64,000 nt of DNA, taken from NCBI RefSeq assembly GCF_024746835.1, contig NZ_CP080531.1:3802001-3866000 (forward strand). Reading direction: 5' to 3'. Of this stretch, positions 36,560 through 46,648 are shown piece after piece; position 1 is the first letter of the stretch; every line of letters begins with the position of its first letter. The DNA comes from Mesorhizobium sp. AR02. GTDB taxonomy: Bacteria > Pseudomonadota > Alphaproteobacteria > Rhizobiales > Rhizobiaceae. The position numbers and the translations under genes are program-made. Below the pieces are notes generated by a model. The model had not been told where the DNA came from and did no database searches. It was given only the letters and a program-made list of their open reading frames with translations.

Positions 36560-37230
36560 GAAGGCCTCCTCGATCAAACGCGCGGGAACTGCAGTCTGGA
36601 TAGCTGCGCGCTCGGCGCGCCGCTAGGCTGACCTGCCGGAGCGCGACGGCCCCCCAACGACGACCTACAACCGCTTCAACCGATAGTGCAAGGGGGGTGG
36701 GGCCTACGCAATCACAAAGGCTTACGACGGCCAGGTCCAGATGATTGGCACCTCCATTCGTGCGTATCCACTAACAGGGGGGCGATGGCAAAAAGGGGGA
36801 TCGAGATCAATGTCTGGGTCGGTCCCGAGGCGGGCTCACCACCAAGATCCACGCGCTCGTCGATGCGCAAGGGCGACCGATCCGAGGTGTCGTGAGGCTC
36901 ACCCGCCGACTGCCCGACATCGCCTCGGCTCCCGAAATGCTCGCCAGCCTTAGGGAAGGAGCGACGCTGCTTACGGACAAAGGATATGAAGCAGACGCGC
37001 TGCGGAGAGCCGCCTGCGCACGCAAGACCTGGGCCAACATACCTCCAAAAGCCAACCGCAAGGACCCGATCTGCTTCAGTCCTCACCTCTAGGCGCGCAA
37101 TCTTGTGGCGCGTTTCTTCAACAAGATCAAGGAGTTCGGGCGTATCACCGCCCGCTATGACAGGCTCGCAGAGAACGATGTCGCCGCCCTCAAGCTTGTC
37201 GCATTCCGCACCCGGCTCCGCAATAATTAG
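36560..37230 (+). pseudogene. IS5-family (IS427 group) transposase, degenerate
   Basis: Scattered frames match an IS427-type transposase in order: DLPERDGPPTTTYNRF, VQMIGTSIRAY, GRSRGGLTTKIHALVDAQGR (partly shifted), LTRRLPDIASAPEMLASLRE, LLTDKGYEADALRRAACARK, a TAG, then ARNLVARFFNKIKEFGRITA and AALKLVAFRTRL. Several stops and shifts make it non-functional. Confidence 0.8.
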
Positions 37231-37404
37231 GCTAATCGGCCGCATATTATTATCATATATCGGAATATACAGTCCTACTTTTCGATAAATATGTGGACAC
37301 TCCCGAAAGGTCGTGCTTTCCTGACCGCGGTCTTTGGCGTCTCCTCAAAGCGCAGGGCGCCAAGACCTTGGGCCGCTAACAACAATCAAGGGGAGTTAAA
37401 GAAA

Positions 37405-38442
37405 ATGCGTGTACCATCGACCATTGGCTATTTCTGCGCCGGGCTTTCTCTTGCATTCGCGGCGATGCCATCAGCCCGCGCCTCGGTACTTGATGATGTC
37501 AAGCAGCGCGGCGTGCTCAACTGCGGCACCCAAAACACGACCCCGGGCTTCGGCTATCTCAATCCCAAAACGGCAAAGTTGGAAGGATTAGATATTGATT
37601 TGTGTCGCGCCATGGCAGCCGCAGTTTTGGGCAGTCCGGACAAAATTAACTTCGTGATCCTCACCACCAAGAGCCGTTTTAACGCCGTGAAAACTGGCCA
37701 AGTTGACGTAGCGTTTGCGACCACGACCGTTTATCCGGTGCGTGAATCGGCTGTCGCAATCGATTTTCTACCGATCTATTTTTACGACACCGGTGGAATC
37801 ATGGTGAAAGCGGCATCGGGCGTGAAGACGGTCAGCGATCTTTCCGGTGCAACGATTTGCACGACACAGGGGTCTGGTACTGAAGCCGCCTTGAGTAACC
37901 TGGTTAAGGCTCAGAAGCTGGAGAACACTAAGACTCTAACCTTCGATGGTGACGACAAACTATTTGCTGCTCTGGCCAGCGGCCGGTGCAATGCGATGGC
38001 AGGAGACAAAACCTCTCTGGCCGCCTGGCGCGGTAATTCACCGAATCCCGCCGACTACGAGATCCTGCCGGTATCGACGGGTAAAGGGCCATTTGCCGGC
38101 TTCGTAGCTGAAAACGACTCGCAATGGCGCAACCTATTGAGGTGGAGTATTTTCGCGTTATTTCAGGCGGAAGAGTGGGGTGTCACCACCGCTAACCTGG
38201 AGGAAATGGAAAAATCAGGCGATCCGGACATCCAAAAGTTCCTTGGCGTGAACGGTGGATTCGGCACGGACTTCCACGTGTCCAACAGTTTCGTGGCTGA
38301 CATGATCAAGGCCGTCGGCAACTATGGCGAAATCTACGACCGCAACTTGGGTCCGAAGACACCTTATTACCTCCCCCGCGATCACACAGCCAATGCGCTC
38401 TGGCTGAACGGTGGTCTGTTATTCTCTCCGCTCTGGCTGTGA
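37405..38442 (+). CDS. aapJ: Amino-acid ABC transporter substrate-binding protein (AapJ type)
   Basis: A 345-residue binding protein starting at ATG 37405 after GGGGAG. A Sec signal peptide is visible (FCAGLSLAFAAMPSARA, cleavage near residue 27). The mature part begins SVLDDVKQRGVLNCGTQNTT and has GYLNPKTAKLEGLDIDLCRA, as in AapJ-like general L-amino-acid binding proteins. The C-terminus LGPKTPYYLPRDHTANALWL fits that family. It is followed by two permease genes and an ATPase gene in the same direction. Confidence 0.93.
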   Translation: MRVPSTIGYFCAGLSLAFAAMPSARASVLDDVKQRGVLNCGTQNTTPGFGYLNPKTAKLEGLDIDLCRAMAAAVLGSPDKINFVILTTKSRFNAVKTGQVDVAFATTTVYPVRESAVAIDFLPIYFYDTGGIMVKAASGVKTVSDLSGATICTTQGSGTEAALSNLVKAQKLENTKTLTFDGDDKLFAALASGRCNAMAGDKTSLAAWRGNSPNPADYEILPVSTGKGPFAGFVAENDSQWRNLLRWSIFALFQAEEWGVTTANLEEMEKSGDPDIQKFLGVNGGFGTDFHVSNSFVADMIKAVGNYGEIYDRNLGPKTPYYLPRDHTANALWLNGGLLFSPLWL

Positions 38443-38556
38443 TGTGACCTGTGGTCGAGACGGTAAATATGCCTGGTCATGCTACGGATCCTGATCCGAT
38501 GGCAGATCTAACCCGGCGGCGGCTCATGCCGCCGCCTACTCGGCGGTACGCCGCTC

Positions 38557-39693
38557 GTGTGCGGCACACAGTCATCCATGCCGGCGTTTGTATCGGTAGC
38601 AATCGGGCTAGTTGTCCTTGGGGCTATTACAATCCAGCGGACCTTGGCAAGTCGAGGTATCGAATTCGGCTTCGGTTATCTTTCAAAAGCGTCGGGCTTT
38701 AATATAGCCGAGGGCCTCTCTCCCACTTGGAATGGATGGTGGCCAACCTTCGAAGGTGCGAGTTCTGCGTCGACGAACGCTGCGATGATGGCCGCAGGCC
38801 TTTTTAATTCTATCAAAGTGGCGCTTCTGGCCATTATCTTCAGCACAATTATTGGAGTCGGGTTTGGAGTTGCTCGTCTGTCGAGTAACTGGCTAATTCG
38901 CAACCTGGCCTTTACGATAGGCGAGTTCATTCGCAACACGCCGCTATTGATCCAACTTATGTTCTGGTATTTCGCGGTCATGCTCCGGATATCGCCGGTT
39001 ACAGCTATCACGAATGTCCACAAGTGGTTCGTCGCAGGGCAATCCGGCGTGTTTCTGCCTCTGCCGCAACTATCAGAGAGTGTAGGGCCAGTGTCGGCCG
39101 CTTTGGTCGCGGTCGGAGCGATCCTCTTGGTCGCGGCTTGTCTGCGACGCTTCCCTGCGCGGCGGCGTTTGGCGCTATTGAGTGCCGGACTATGTGCTGT
39201 TGGTGCGAGCTACGCGACTGGCTTCCGCATCGATCTGGATTTGCCGGTACTCGGACGCTTCGGCGCGACGGGCGGTATTCAGCTTACGGCCGAGATGTCA
39301 GCCATCTTGCTTGCCATCGTGATAAACAGCGCAGCGTACATCGCGGAGATCGTCAGAGGTGCGATTGAAGGCTTGCCCAAAGGACAGTGGGAGGCGGCGG
39401 CGGCACTAGGTCTATCGCGGCGTGATACGATTCGAGATGTAATCCTCCCACAAGTATTTCGGATTATTCTTCCTTCGCTCGGCAACCGCTATATCAGTCT
39501 CACAAAGGATACGTCGATCGGTATAGCCATCGGCTTCCCGGACTTGTTCAATGTTAGTGGCACGGTGGCCAACCAAACGGGCCGCGATCTGGAGACGGTG
39601 TTGATCGTCATGGTGATGTATCTGCTGCTGAGCTGGGTGATCAGTGCCTTCATAAATACCTTGAATAGACGCATCCTGACGGGAGCGCGATAA
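38557..39693 (+). CDS. aapQ: Amino-acid ABC transporter permease (AapQ type)
   Basis: A 378-residue permease of the AapQ/BztB kind, with an extended periplasmic region between the early helices. Recognisable parts are ASRGIEFGFGYLSKASGFNI, RNTPLLIQLMFWYFAVMLRI and the EAA loop EGLPKGQWEAAAALGLSRRD. The start is uncertain: GTG 38557 has no good ribosome-binding site, and ATG 38578 is an alternative. A different frame from 38451 reads an N-terminal-like sequence (RRYAARVRHTVIH), so a frameshift near 38585 may have removed the true beginning. Confidence 0.85.
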   Translation: MCGTQSSMPAFVSVAIGLVVLGAITIQRTLASRGIEFGFGYLSKASGFNIAEGLSPTWNGWWPTFEGASSASTNAAMMAAGLFNSIKVALLAIIFSTIIGVGFGVARLSSNWLIRNLAFTIGEFIRNTPLLIQLMFWYFAVMLRISPVTAITNVHKWFVAGQSGVFLPLPQLSESVGPVSAALVAVGAILLVAACLRRFPARRRLALLSAGLCAVGASYATGFRIDLDLPVLGRFGATGGIQLTAEMSAILLAIVINSAAYIAEIVRGAIEGLPKGQWEAAAALGLSRRDTIRDVILPQVFRIILPSLGNRYISLTKDTSIGIAIGFPDLFNVSGTVANQTGRDLETVLIVMVMYLLLSWVISAFINTLNRRILTGAR

Positions 39694-40667
39694 TGGCGAC
39701 CAGTTTGCATAGATGGACTCGCCGTAATCTATTCTCGACCCCATTCGATTCGGTGCTATCGATACTGGTCCTCGGGCTATGCGCCTGGCTGGCAGCAACG
39801 TTGCTGCAATGGGTAATCTGGCGCGCGCACTGGCAGGGAATTTACGAGAGTCTGCGGTTGCTCCTGACCGGCTTGTACCCACCGGAGGAGATATGGCGTG
39901 CCTGGTTGACGCTGGCCATTCTGTGCACAGCGATCGGTGCCTTGCTACTGCCTCGGCTGCATCGGTTTGCTGCGGCCATCTGGCTGACTGCCTGCGGGGC
40001 CGCTGTATTTGTTCTGGCACCGCCCGGGCTCGACCGATGGGGCGGGCTTCTGCTCAGCATTATGCTGACGGTGGTCGTGTCAGCGGCGTCCCTGCCGCTC
40101 GGTATCTTACTCGCGTTGGGCCGCTCCAGCCGCAACCCGAGTCTGCGAGCCTGTTGTGCCGGATATATCGAGGTGATGCGGTCGGTGCCGTTGATACTCG
40201 TTGTCTATTGGATTTGGATCACAGTACCGCTGTTCATGCCGGAGGCCTCGATATCCTCTCTCGCGCGCGGTATGGTCGGGTTCACTATCTTCAATGCCGC
40301 TTATGTGGCCGAGTATGTACGCAGTGGTCTTCAAGCTGTGCCGCGCGGACAGCGGGAAGCAGCGCGCTCGCTCGGCATGTCGGACTGGACAGTTGCAATT
40401 GAGATAGTCCTGCCGCAGGCGATCCGGGTAGTGCAGCCGGCGCTGGTCAGCAACGTGCTCGACATCTTCAACGGCGCAACGCTTGTGTTTATCATCGGTC
40501 TAACGGACTTCCTGCGCGCCGGGCAGATGGTTCTGGCGGATCCGGCTGCGAGCAATCAGACAAGCGAAATCTACTTGTTCATGTTCGCTGTATACTTCGT
40601 TATCGGCTCGGCGATCACTTTCGGAGCGCGGCGAATTGAGACCCATATGCAGCGGAGTACACGTTGA
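39693..40667 (+). CDS. aapM: Amino-acid ABC transporter permease (AapM type)
   Basis: A 324-residue second permease of the Aap type. Several hydrophobic helices precede the permease core ([40 protein letters not shown]) and the EAA loop appears as [20 protein letters not shown]. Its start codon shares the last base of aapQ (A of TAATGG), and its stop overlaps the ATG of the ATPase gene, so the operon is tightly coupled. Confidence 0.93.
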   Translation: MATSLHRWTRRNLFSTPFDSVLSILVLGLCAWLAATLLQWVIWRAHWQGIYESLRLLLTGLYPPEEIWRAWLTLAILCTAIGALLLPRLHRFAAAIWLTACGAAVFVLAPPGLDRWGGLLLSIMLTVVVSAASLPLGILLALGRSSRNPSLRACCAGYIEVMRSVPLILVVYWIWITVPLFMPEASISSLARGMVGFTIFNAAYVAEYVRSGLQAVPRGQREAARSLGMSDWTVAIEIVLPQAIRVVQPALVSNVLDIFNGATLVFIIGLTDFLRAGQMVLADPAASNQTSEIYLFMFAVYFVIGSAITFGARRIETHMQRSTR

Positions 40668-41449
40668 TGACAATACGGTCTGACGGTTCCAGTCCGGCGA
40701 TGGTGGCCTTTGCCAACGTCAACAAATTTTTCGGAAAGTACCAGGCTTTGCGCGACGTGACGTTGTCGGTGGCGGCGGGTGAGGTGGTGGTGGTTATTGG
40801 CGCTAGCGGCTCCGGCAAGTCCACTCTGATCCGCTGCGTCAATGGCCTGGAAACGCATCAGACCGGTTCCTTGGTGGTTGACGGATTTTCGATGCCGACG
40901 ACAGAGGACCTGCAATTCGGGGGCGAGAAGACGCTGCATCGAATCCGGCGCGGCGTGGGAATGGTTTTCCAGCAGTTTAACCTGTTTCCCCACAAGACGG
41001 TACTCGAGAACATTGCTCTTGCCCCGATGCGCGTCCGCCGCAAGTCGCGCGACGAGGCGGAGGCTGTCGCATGGGGTTTGCTCGACCGTGTCGGCCTGCG
41101 AGACCAGGGGCAAAAATACCCCGGCCAGCTGTCGGGCGGCCAGCAGCAGCGCGTGGCCATTGCACGTTCGCTCGCGATGGAGCCGCACGTTATGTTGTTC
41201 GATGAACCCACGTCGGCGCTCGATCCGGAATTGGTGGGTGAGGTGCTGGACGTCATGCGCGAACTCCGCACCGATGGCATGACAATGATGATTGTCACGC
41301 ATGAAATGGGTTTTGCCCGCGAGGTAGCCGACCGCGTCATCTATATGGATCGCGGTGCCATCGTGGAGGCGGGACAGCCCGCGCAGATTTTTGACGCGCC
41401 GAGTAATGAACGTACCCGAACCTTTTTGTCTCGTGTGCTGAAGCACTAA
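40667..41449 (+). CDS. aapP: Amino-acid ABC transporter ATP-binding protein (AapP type)
   Basis: A 260-residue ATPase of the polar amino-acid uptake family starting at ATG 40667, overlapping aapM by one base (TGATG). Walker [10 protein letters not shown] is at residues 45-53, Q-loop in [17 protein letters not shown], signature LSGGQQQR at 155-162, DEPTSALD at 179-186 and the switch histidine in [15 protein letters not shown]. Last gene of the importer. The asparaginase and dipeptidase genes follow downstream, which suggests uptake and breakdown of acidic amino acids and amides. Confidence 0.95.
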   Translation: MTIRSDGSSPAMVAFANVNKFFGKYQALRDVTLSVAAGEVVVVIGASGSGKSTLIRCVNGLETHQTGSLVVDGFSMPTTEDLQFGGEKTLHRIRRGVGMVFQQFNLFPHKTVLENIALAPMRVRRKSRDEAEAVAWGLLDRVGLRDQGQKYPGQLSGGQQQRVAIARSLAMEPHVMLFDEPTSALDPELVGEVLDVMRELRTDGMTMMIVTHEMGFAREVADRVIYMDRGAIVEAGQPAQIFDAPSNERTRTFLSRVLKH

Positions 41450-41593
41450 AATCAAGAGCATAATGCGGCGATGCCAGCGCCGGGTGGGCGGATGTGGTTT
41501 CTAACGCCCTCCCGCTTGAAATAGATGCTCGCTGCCGCCCACTCACTTCTCCGAGCGCTGGCTCAAATGAAGCTAGTGCCGGTATTGCTCTCG

Positions 41594-41612
41594 ATTATCG
41601 GAATAAATAAAG
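41594..41612. promoter_or_regulatory. AT-rich element upstream of the broken aminotransferase copy
   Basis: ATTATCGGAATAAATAAAG, resembling TTATCATTTTTTGGAATAAA at 48032-48051 upstream of the intact aminotransferase. It may be a shared promoter or operator; IclR-family regulation is possible because an IclR gene lies between the two loci. Confidence 0.35.
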
Positions 41613-41691
41613 TCATAATTTGAATTTTTTGTGGACCTCAGTAAGCCGCCCGTGAATGATGACATAATTGCAAATTTCATACGGAGGACGC

Positions 41692-41985
41692 GTGTCAGGT
41701 AACTTCGATGTCTCCAACATCCGCCGCGAGTCCCCGGTAGCCAGTCCGATTATCTAGTTCGATCTCGGCTCCAGGCACCCCTGTCGCGGCTGATGAAGGA
41801 GAGGCGTTCGAAGCCTTTCTGTACGAGAGCTATCAGGCAGCTGGACCGAAGACTGTGTGGCTTGAGTACGTAGAAGCGACCCGCCCGAAAGTCGCGCAGC
41901 TATTCAATGCCGCGCCGGAGGAGATTGCCTTCACCAAGAATACGCCGGAAAATCATGAACATCGCAGTCAGGCGCTACCCTTCCG
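41692..41985 (+). pseudogene. Class-V aminotransferase, N-terminal fragment
   Basis: From GTG 41692, with GGAGGA just before, the DNA reads FDVSNIRRESPVASPII, a TAG, FDLGSRHPCRG, then in a shifted frame GEAFEAFLYESYQAAGPKTV, WLEYVEATRPKVAQLFNAAP and EEIAFTKNTPE. This parallels residues 5-85 of the intact enzyme at 48229. It is cut near 41985 just before the asparaginase gene. Matching C-terminal pieces of a copy are at 54415 and 59233. Confidence 0.85.
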
Positions 41986-42065
41986 GTTTTCGGCCGCCTG
42001 ACCGCAGGCTCGAACATAAGAAGCTAGATATTCAAGCTCAGCGCAAATTCCCAAGGGAGAACAAA

Positions 42066-43037
42066 ATGGAGTCATACGCTGGAAAAATCCTTGTTCTTGC
42101 CACCGGGGGCTCAATAGCACAGACATCGCCAAAGGATCCGACCTTGCTTGGCGACGCTTTGGTTGGTGCCGTGCCGCAGCTCAGGGATATTGCCAACATC
42201 TCGGTGGAGCAGATCACTCAGGTATCAAGTCCCGACATCTCTATCGAGAATTGGCTGGAACTGGCACGCCGCATTAATGAGGCCCTGGCGGAAGATGACG
42301 TCCAAGGCGTGGTCGTTACGCATGGCACGGACACATTGGAAGAAACAGCATACTTGCTAAATCTTGTCGTCAAAAGTGACAAGCCGGTCATTGTGGTGGG
42401 AGCCATGCGCCGCCCCTATTCGCTGGGCGCGGACGGCCCCGCGAATCTTTACAATGCTGTCGCCATCGCTATTGACCCCGAGGCGAAGGGAAAGGGTGTG
42501 CTGGTGACCCTGAACGCTGAAATTCATTCAGCGCGTGATGTCACAAAGACCACTTTCAATTTGGACGCGTTCAAGGCGCCGGATTTTGGCCCCCTTGGCT
42601 ACGTCAGGAATGGAAAACCGCATTTTTATCGTTCGCCGAAACGCAGGCACACAATAGCGAGCGAGTTCGACGCCAATGCTGAAAGCTTACCTCGTGTTGC
42701 AATCCTGTACAGTTACGTCGGCGTGACGCCTGATATACTCGAAGCCGTCGCGGCATCCGGCTACAGAGGTGTCGTTTGGGCCGGCACCGGCAACGGCAAT
42801 CTTCCGAAGGTGATCCGGCCTGCAGCTAGCGAAGCTGTGAAGAGGGGATTGGTGTTTGTCCGCTCCTCGCGCGCCAACTCCGGCATTGTCGCGCGAAACG
42901 ACGAGCTTGATGATGACGCACTGGGCTTCGTCACCGCTGACTCGCTCAATCCACAAAAAGCTCGCATCCTGCTGATGCTGGCGCTTACCCAAACCTGTGA
43001 TCCAACGAAAATCCAGGAATTGTTTGACAGCCACTGA
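42066..43037 (+). CDS. L-asparaginase (type II-like)
   Basis: A 323-residue asparaginase, hydrolysing L-asparagine (possibly also glutamine) to aspartate and ammonia. The two catalytic threonine motifs are present: VLATGGSIAQT (Thr13) and VVTHGTDTLEETA (residues 86-93, Thr89). GAMRRPYSLGADGPANLYNA and LNAEIHSARDVTKT are further family marks. ATG 42066 follows GGGAG. No signal peptide is present, unlike the periplasmic E. coli enzyme, so it probably acts in the cytoplasm. It lies downstream of the Aap importer and upstream of an M20 dipeptidase. Confidence 0.93.
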   Translation: MESYAGKILVLATGGSIAQTSPKDPTLLGDALVGAVPQLRDIANISVEQITQVSSPDISIENWLELARRINEALAEDDVQGVVVTHGTDTLEETAYLLNLVVKSDKPVIVVGAMRRPYSLGADGPANLYNAVAIAIDPEAKGKGVLVTLNAEIHSARDVTKTTFNLDAFKAPDFGPLGYVRNGKPHFYRSPKRRHTIASEFDANAESLPRVAILYSYVGVTPDILEAVAASGYRGVVWAGTGNGNLPKVIRPAASEAVKRGLVFVRSSRANSGIVARNDELDDDALGFVTADSLNPQKARILLMLALTQTCDPTKIQELFDSH

Positions 43038-43277
43038 TCTGACACTCGTCACCCTCCAGGCTCGAGGCGATATCACTTGGGAGGTCAACCATCTTGAGGT
43101 CAAAGGCACTGCGGCATTGGCCATTCCGCAGCGCACCATCTCGCCATCGAGCTGGGTGATCCGAAGCGGTTCAACTCTACATCGGCAGCGGATGTAACTG
43201 ATTGCACTTCGAAGTAACCAAAAAGATATGGCAGGCATCGTCACGCTCAAGCCTTCCACCCATGAAAGGAAGATAAT

Positions 43278-44765
43278 ATGTCATTGGAGGAAAACCCAGA
43301 CGTGGGGGTTAGCCACGGAGTGCCCCAGGAACTTGTCGAAAAGGTCTTAGGACACGCGGACGCCAATCTGAACGCTAGCCTTGATCGGCTTTTCCAATTC
43401 CTACGAATACCTTCTATTTCATGCGACGCATCGTACGCACCACAGTGTCGCCAGGCCGCTTCCTGGATTGCAGATGAGCTGTCAGGCATAGGCTTTGCGG
43501 CGTCCGTTAGATCCACTATCGGAAATCCGATAGTGGTTGCGCACAACAAGGAAGCGAACGGCCCACACGTCTTGTTCTACGGGCACTACGACGTTCAACC
43601 GGTGGAGCCTCTCGAGGCGTGGGATTCCGATCCGTTTGAGCCGAGCCTCAAGGAGCAGCCCGATGGCGAAACCCATATCGTTGCTCGTGGTGCATCGGAC
43701 GATAAAGGGCAGCTTCTAACCTTCATTGAAGCGTGCCGCTCGTGGAAGGCGGTGACAGGACATCTACCGATAAATGTGTCCATGTTCTTCGAAGGAGAGG
43801 AAGAAAGCGGCAGTCCAAGTATGGAGACATTCTTGGACGAGGCCGGCGAGGAACTGACCGCTGACGTGATGCTGCTATGCGATACCTATCTTTGGAGAGA
43901 TAAGGTCCCCGCAATCACCATAATGTTTCGAGGCATTTTGGAAGAAGAGATCGAAATAAGCTGTGCTAGCCGTGACTTGCATTCAGGTGCGTACGGCAAC
44001 GCTGCACGCAACCCAATCCAAGTTCTCGCCGAGCTTATCGCCAGCCTGAGAGGCGCGAATGGTGAAGTAACAATCGATGGGTTCTACGACAATATACAGG
44101 AGCTAGACGAAGAAACGAGAGAAGCCATATTAAAACTTGATTTCGATACGGATGCATTTCTGCGGAATGCCGGGCTCTCCCAATCTGCCGGCGATACAGC
44201 TTATTCTGTGTTAGAGCAGATTTGGACGCGGCCTTCCTGCGAAATTAACGGAATTGCGGGCGGGCATTACGGAGATGGTTTCAAAACCATCATTCCGTCC
44301 ACAGCTCTTGCGAAGATCTCCTTCAGGTTGGTCTCCGGTCAATGTCCGGAACGGATGCAGTCGAAGTTTCGTGATCACATTCGTGCCAGAACGCCTGCCG
44401 ACTGCAAAGTGAAATTTACCAGTTTCGGTGGCAGCTCTGCATCCGTTATCTCGTCGAGAAGCGAATATCTTGCCCGTGCCCGTGCTGCTCTCAAACAGGA
44501 ATGGAACTGTGAACCTGTACTGATTGGAAGTGGCGGATCAATTCCAGTTGTTGGAGTGGTCAAGAGTCGGCTGGGCCTGGATTCTCTGCCCATCGGCTTC
44601 GCCCGATCTGATAATCGGCACCACAGCCCGAACGAAAAGTACGATCAGTCCAGCTTCCACAAGGGAATTCGCTCGTGGATCCGGATCCTCGCTGAGTTAT
44701 CTCGGAGTACCACCGGCCAGCCATCACTATTGGATGGGAATATTACGGGGACGGATCAGGCGTGA
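43278..44765 (+). CDS. M20-family metallopeptidase (dipeptidase)
   Basis: A 495-residue M20 dipeptidase-like enzyme. Metal and catalytic motifs are LFYGHYDVQPVEPLEAW (His103, Asp105), GASDDKGQLLTFIEA (Asp141 region), MFFEGEEESGSPS (catalytic Glu near 174-175) and the late histidine in DNRHHSPNEKYDQSSF. The length and GHYDVQP motif fit the M20 dipeptidase/ArgE/DapE-like group without assigning a substrate. ATG 43278 follows AAGGAAGATA. It sits between asparaginase and a second amidohydrolase with same-strand spacing of 240 and 103 bp. Confidence 0.9.
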   Translation: MSLEENPDVGVSHGVPQELVEKVLGHADANLNASLDRLFQFLRIPSISCDASYAPQCRQAASWIADELSGIGFAASVRSTIGNPIVVAHNKEANGPHVLFYGHYDVQPVEPLEAWDSDPFEPSLKEQPDGETHIVARGASDDKGQLLTFIEACRSWKAVTGHLPINVSMFFEGEEESGSPSMETFLDEAGEELTADVMLLCDTYLWRDKVPAITIMFRGILEEEIEISCASRDLHSGAYGNAARNPIQVLAELIASLRGANGEVTIDGFYDNIQELDEETREAILKLDFDTDAFLRNAGLSQSAGDTAYSVLEQIWTRPSCEINGIAGGHYGDGFKTIIPSTALAKISFRLVSGQCPERMQSKFRDHIRARTPADCKVKFTSFGGSSASVISSRSEYLARARAALKQEWNCEPVLIGSGGSIPVVGVVKSRLGLDSLPIGFARSDNRHHSPNEKYDQSSFHKGIRSWIRILAELSRSTTGQPSLLDGNITGTDQA

Positions 44766-44868
44766 CGGGCCAGTGAAACGATTGATGAGTCTGTGGACGT
44801 GGATATTCCCAAGAAGGCACGAACGGCGCTAGGTCGCAACCTCAATAGTTTCTCCGGGTGACAAGAAC

Positions 44869-46242
44869 ATGGAACGCAAAGCCTCAATTCATTTTCACCA
44901 TCTTCCGCTGTTTCTGTCGAAACAGCATCCAGAGTTCTTGTCTATTTTCGAGGCGGTTAACGATCTTCCTATCGATGATACCCATTGCCACATCGTCACC
45001 GATCGAGATGCGTTCACGACCCCGCAGCGGTTCTTGGAACGAATGTCCTTGGCCGCTATGGACACACTTCCGGCATATTTTCCTGCTGGCATTTACGATC
45101 TATGGCTAAAAGGCAATGAACCTACACGGCATGATCTCAACAAGCAATTCGGTATTCAGAACAAGGTAGACGGCGTTATTGGCGACATCGCTCAAAGCAT
45201 CTTTGTGAAATTTCTCGTGAAGGAGCTTGCGCAATTCTTGGGCTGTGAGCCGAAGCTGGAAGCGGTCATTGAAGCCAGGAACGAGCGTGGTAAAAACTAC
45301 TGGGCCTATGTCAGCAGCCTTCTGCGAGACGTGAACTACGAAAACGTCATGGTGGACACGGGCTACGCGGAAGGTTGCGGCGCAGCAGAGATCGAACGCT
45401 ATGAAGAAGGCATACTGCCCTGCCGTACGAACCGGCTTGCTCGAATAGAGATGATCCAAAAGGAGCTTTTTCCTCTCGATATCACATTCGATGAGTACGA
45501 GCAGCGATATATGGCGCGGCTACTGAACCTGCTAGACGGTAATGGGAATTACGGAAAGAAATCCTATGGGATGAAGTCCTATCTTCTTCCGTACATCGGA
45601 CTTATCGAACCTCTATATGAAAGGGGGCCTGCCCAAGCGTCATGGCAGGCTCTAAGGGAATCGTTCCACAAGATTCCGAGCATGGACCGCCAGTCCGAGT
45701 ACAATCTCTCGAAGGATCTCCGCCGTTACAATTTCACCCTTGCTCTCGAAGAATGCCTCAAGCGTGACATCCCGATGCAGATCCATACGGGTGACGGGGA
45801 AGCCCCGTCTGTAATACTTCGCAACCAGGATCCCTTTTACCTTGAGGAAGTTTGTCGATTTGACCGTGATAACGTAATGCGGATGCCCAAAATCATCCCG
45901 CTACATGCAGGTTATCCCTCAGTCGGAAAAGCCGCATGGCTCAGCCATCTGTATCCTAACTGCTACTTTGAACTATCGATCATGACGCCGTTCGTGCATC
46001 AGAGTCTGTTTCAGCGATACATGCAAGTGATGGAAGTCGTTCCTTTATCAAAGATATTATACGCAAGTGACGCATTTCATATTCCTGAGCTGTACTGGTT
46101 AAGCGGCCGCTGGGGTAAGCGATACCTCGCAAAGGCGCTCACCGAACATGTCGTTGGAGGAAGCCTTGGGTTTGAGGAGGCAATTGAGGCCGCCAAAATG
46201 ATCCTGTATAAAAATAACAGGTCGCTATATAAACTGGATTAG
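44869..46242 (+). CDS. Metal-dependent amidohydrolase, FluG N-terminal-like
   Basis: A 457-residue amidohydrolase. Metal-binding motifs are IDDTHCHIVTD (His39, His41), IPMQIHTGDGEAPSVIL, MPKIIPLHAGYPSVGKAAWL and KILYASDAFHIPELYW. The pattern resembles the N-terminal domain of FluG, where such a domain is fused to a glutamine-synthetase-like domain and is thought to act on gamma-glutamyl amides; no synthetase partner is found here. It is the last gene of the aap-asparaginase-M20 run and is followed by an IS630 remnant. Confidence 0.83.
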   Translation: MERKASIHFHHLPLFLSKQHPEFLSIFEAVNDLPIDDTHCHIVTDRDAFTTPQRFLERMSLAAMDTLPAYFPAGIYDLWLKGNEPTRHDLNKQFGIQNKVDGVIGDIAQSIFVKFLVKELAQFLGCEPKLEAVIEARNERGKNYWAYVSSLLRDVNYENVMVDTGYAEGCGAAEIERYEEGILPCRTNRLARIEMIQKELFPLDITFDEYEQRYMARLLNLLDGNGNYGKKSYGMKSYLLPYIGLIEPLYERGPAQASWQALRESFHKIPSMDRQSEYNLSKDLRRYNFTLALEECLKRDIPMQIHTGDGEAPSVILRNQDPFYLEEVCRFDRDNVMRMPKIIPLHAGYPSVGKAAWLSHLYPNCYFELSIMTPFVHQSLFQRYMQVMEVVPLSKILYASDAFHIPELYWLSGRWGKRYLAKALTEHVVGGSLGFEEAIEAAKMILYKNNRSLYKLD

Positions 46243-46261
46243 CGCAGCCTGGGTATTTCGC

Positions 46262-46601
46262 TGGCCCTTAATAGTTGGCAGGAGAGCCAGCTACGAACAC
46301 TGCCGGCCTTCTTGCGGTATTTCGAGACTAGATCAATCAGAAGCAGGGCATTACCGGTGGTGCGCGAATGTCTGAAGTGTGCGGATCGTTAGAGCAATAC
46401 GCAGGTGGTTCGTGAGCCAGTTGTCGCGCATGTGAACTGCCAAACGTTCTCCACGGGGTTCAGTTCCGGTGAGCGCGGTGGCAGGAACAGCAGGGCGATG
46501 TTGCCCGGCACTTGAGTTAGGATAAGGACGGCATGCGCGCTGTCATCGACGGCCTGACTGATTTGATTTCGGCGAGGTGCCGCTGCATCGCACCAGGGCA
46601 A
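46262..46601 (-). pseudogene. IS630-family transposase, C-terminal remnant
   Basis: Reads PGNIALLFLPPRSPELNPVE and NVWQF, the third-Asp/Glu region of IS630 transposases, then in a shifted frame RDNWLTNHLRIALTIRTLQT. The first half of the gene is absent. Confidence 0.75.
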
Positions 46602-46648
46602 ACACCTCCGAAAGCTAATGTGATGGACACGGGTTGCAGCTTGTCGCC

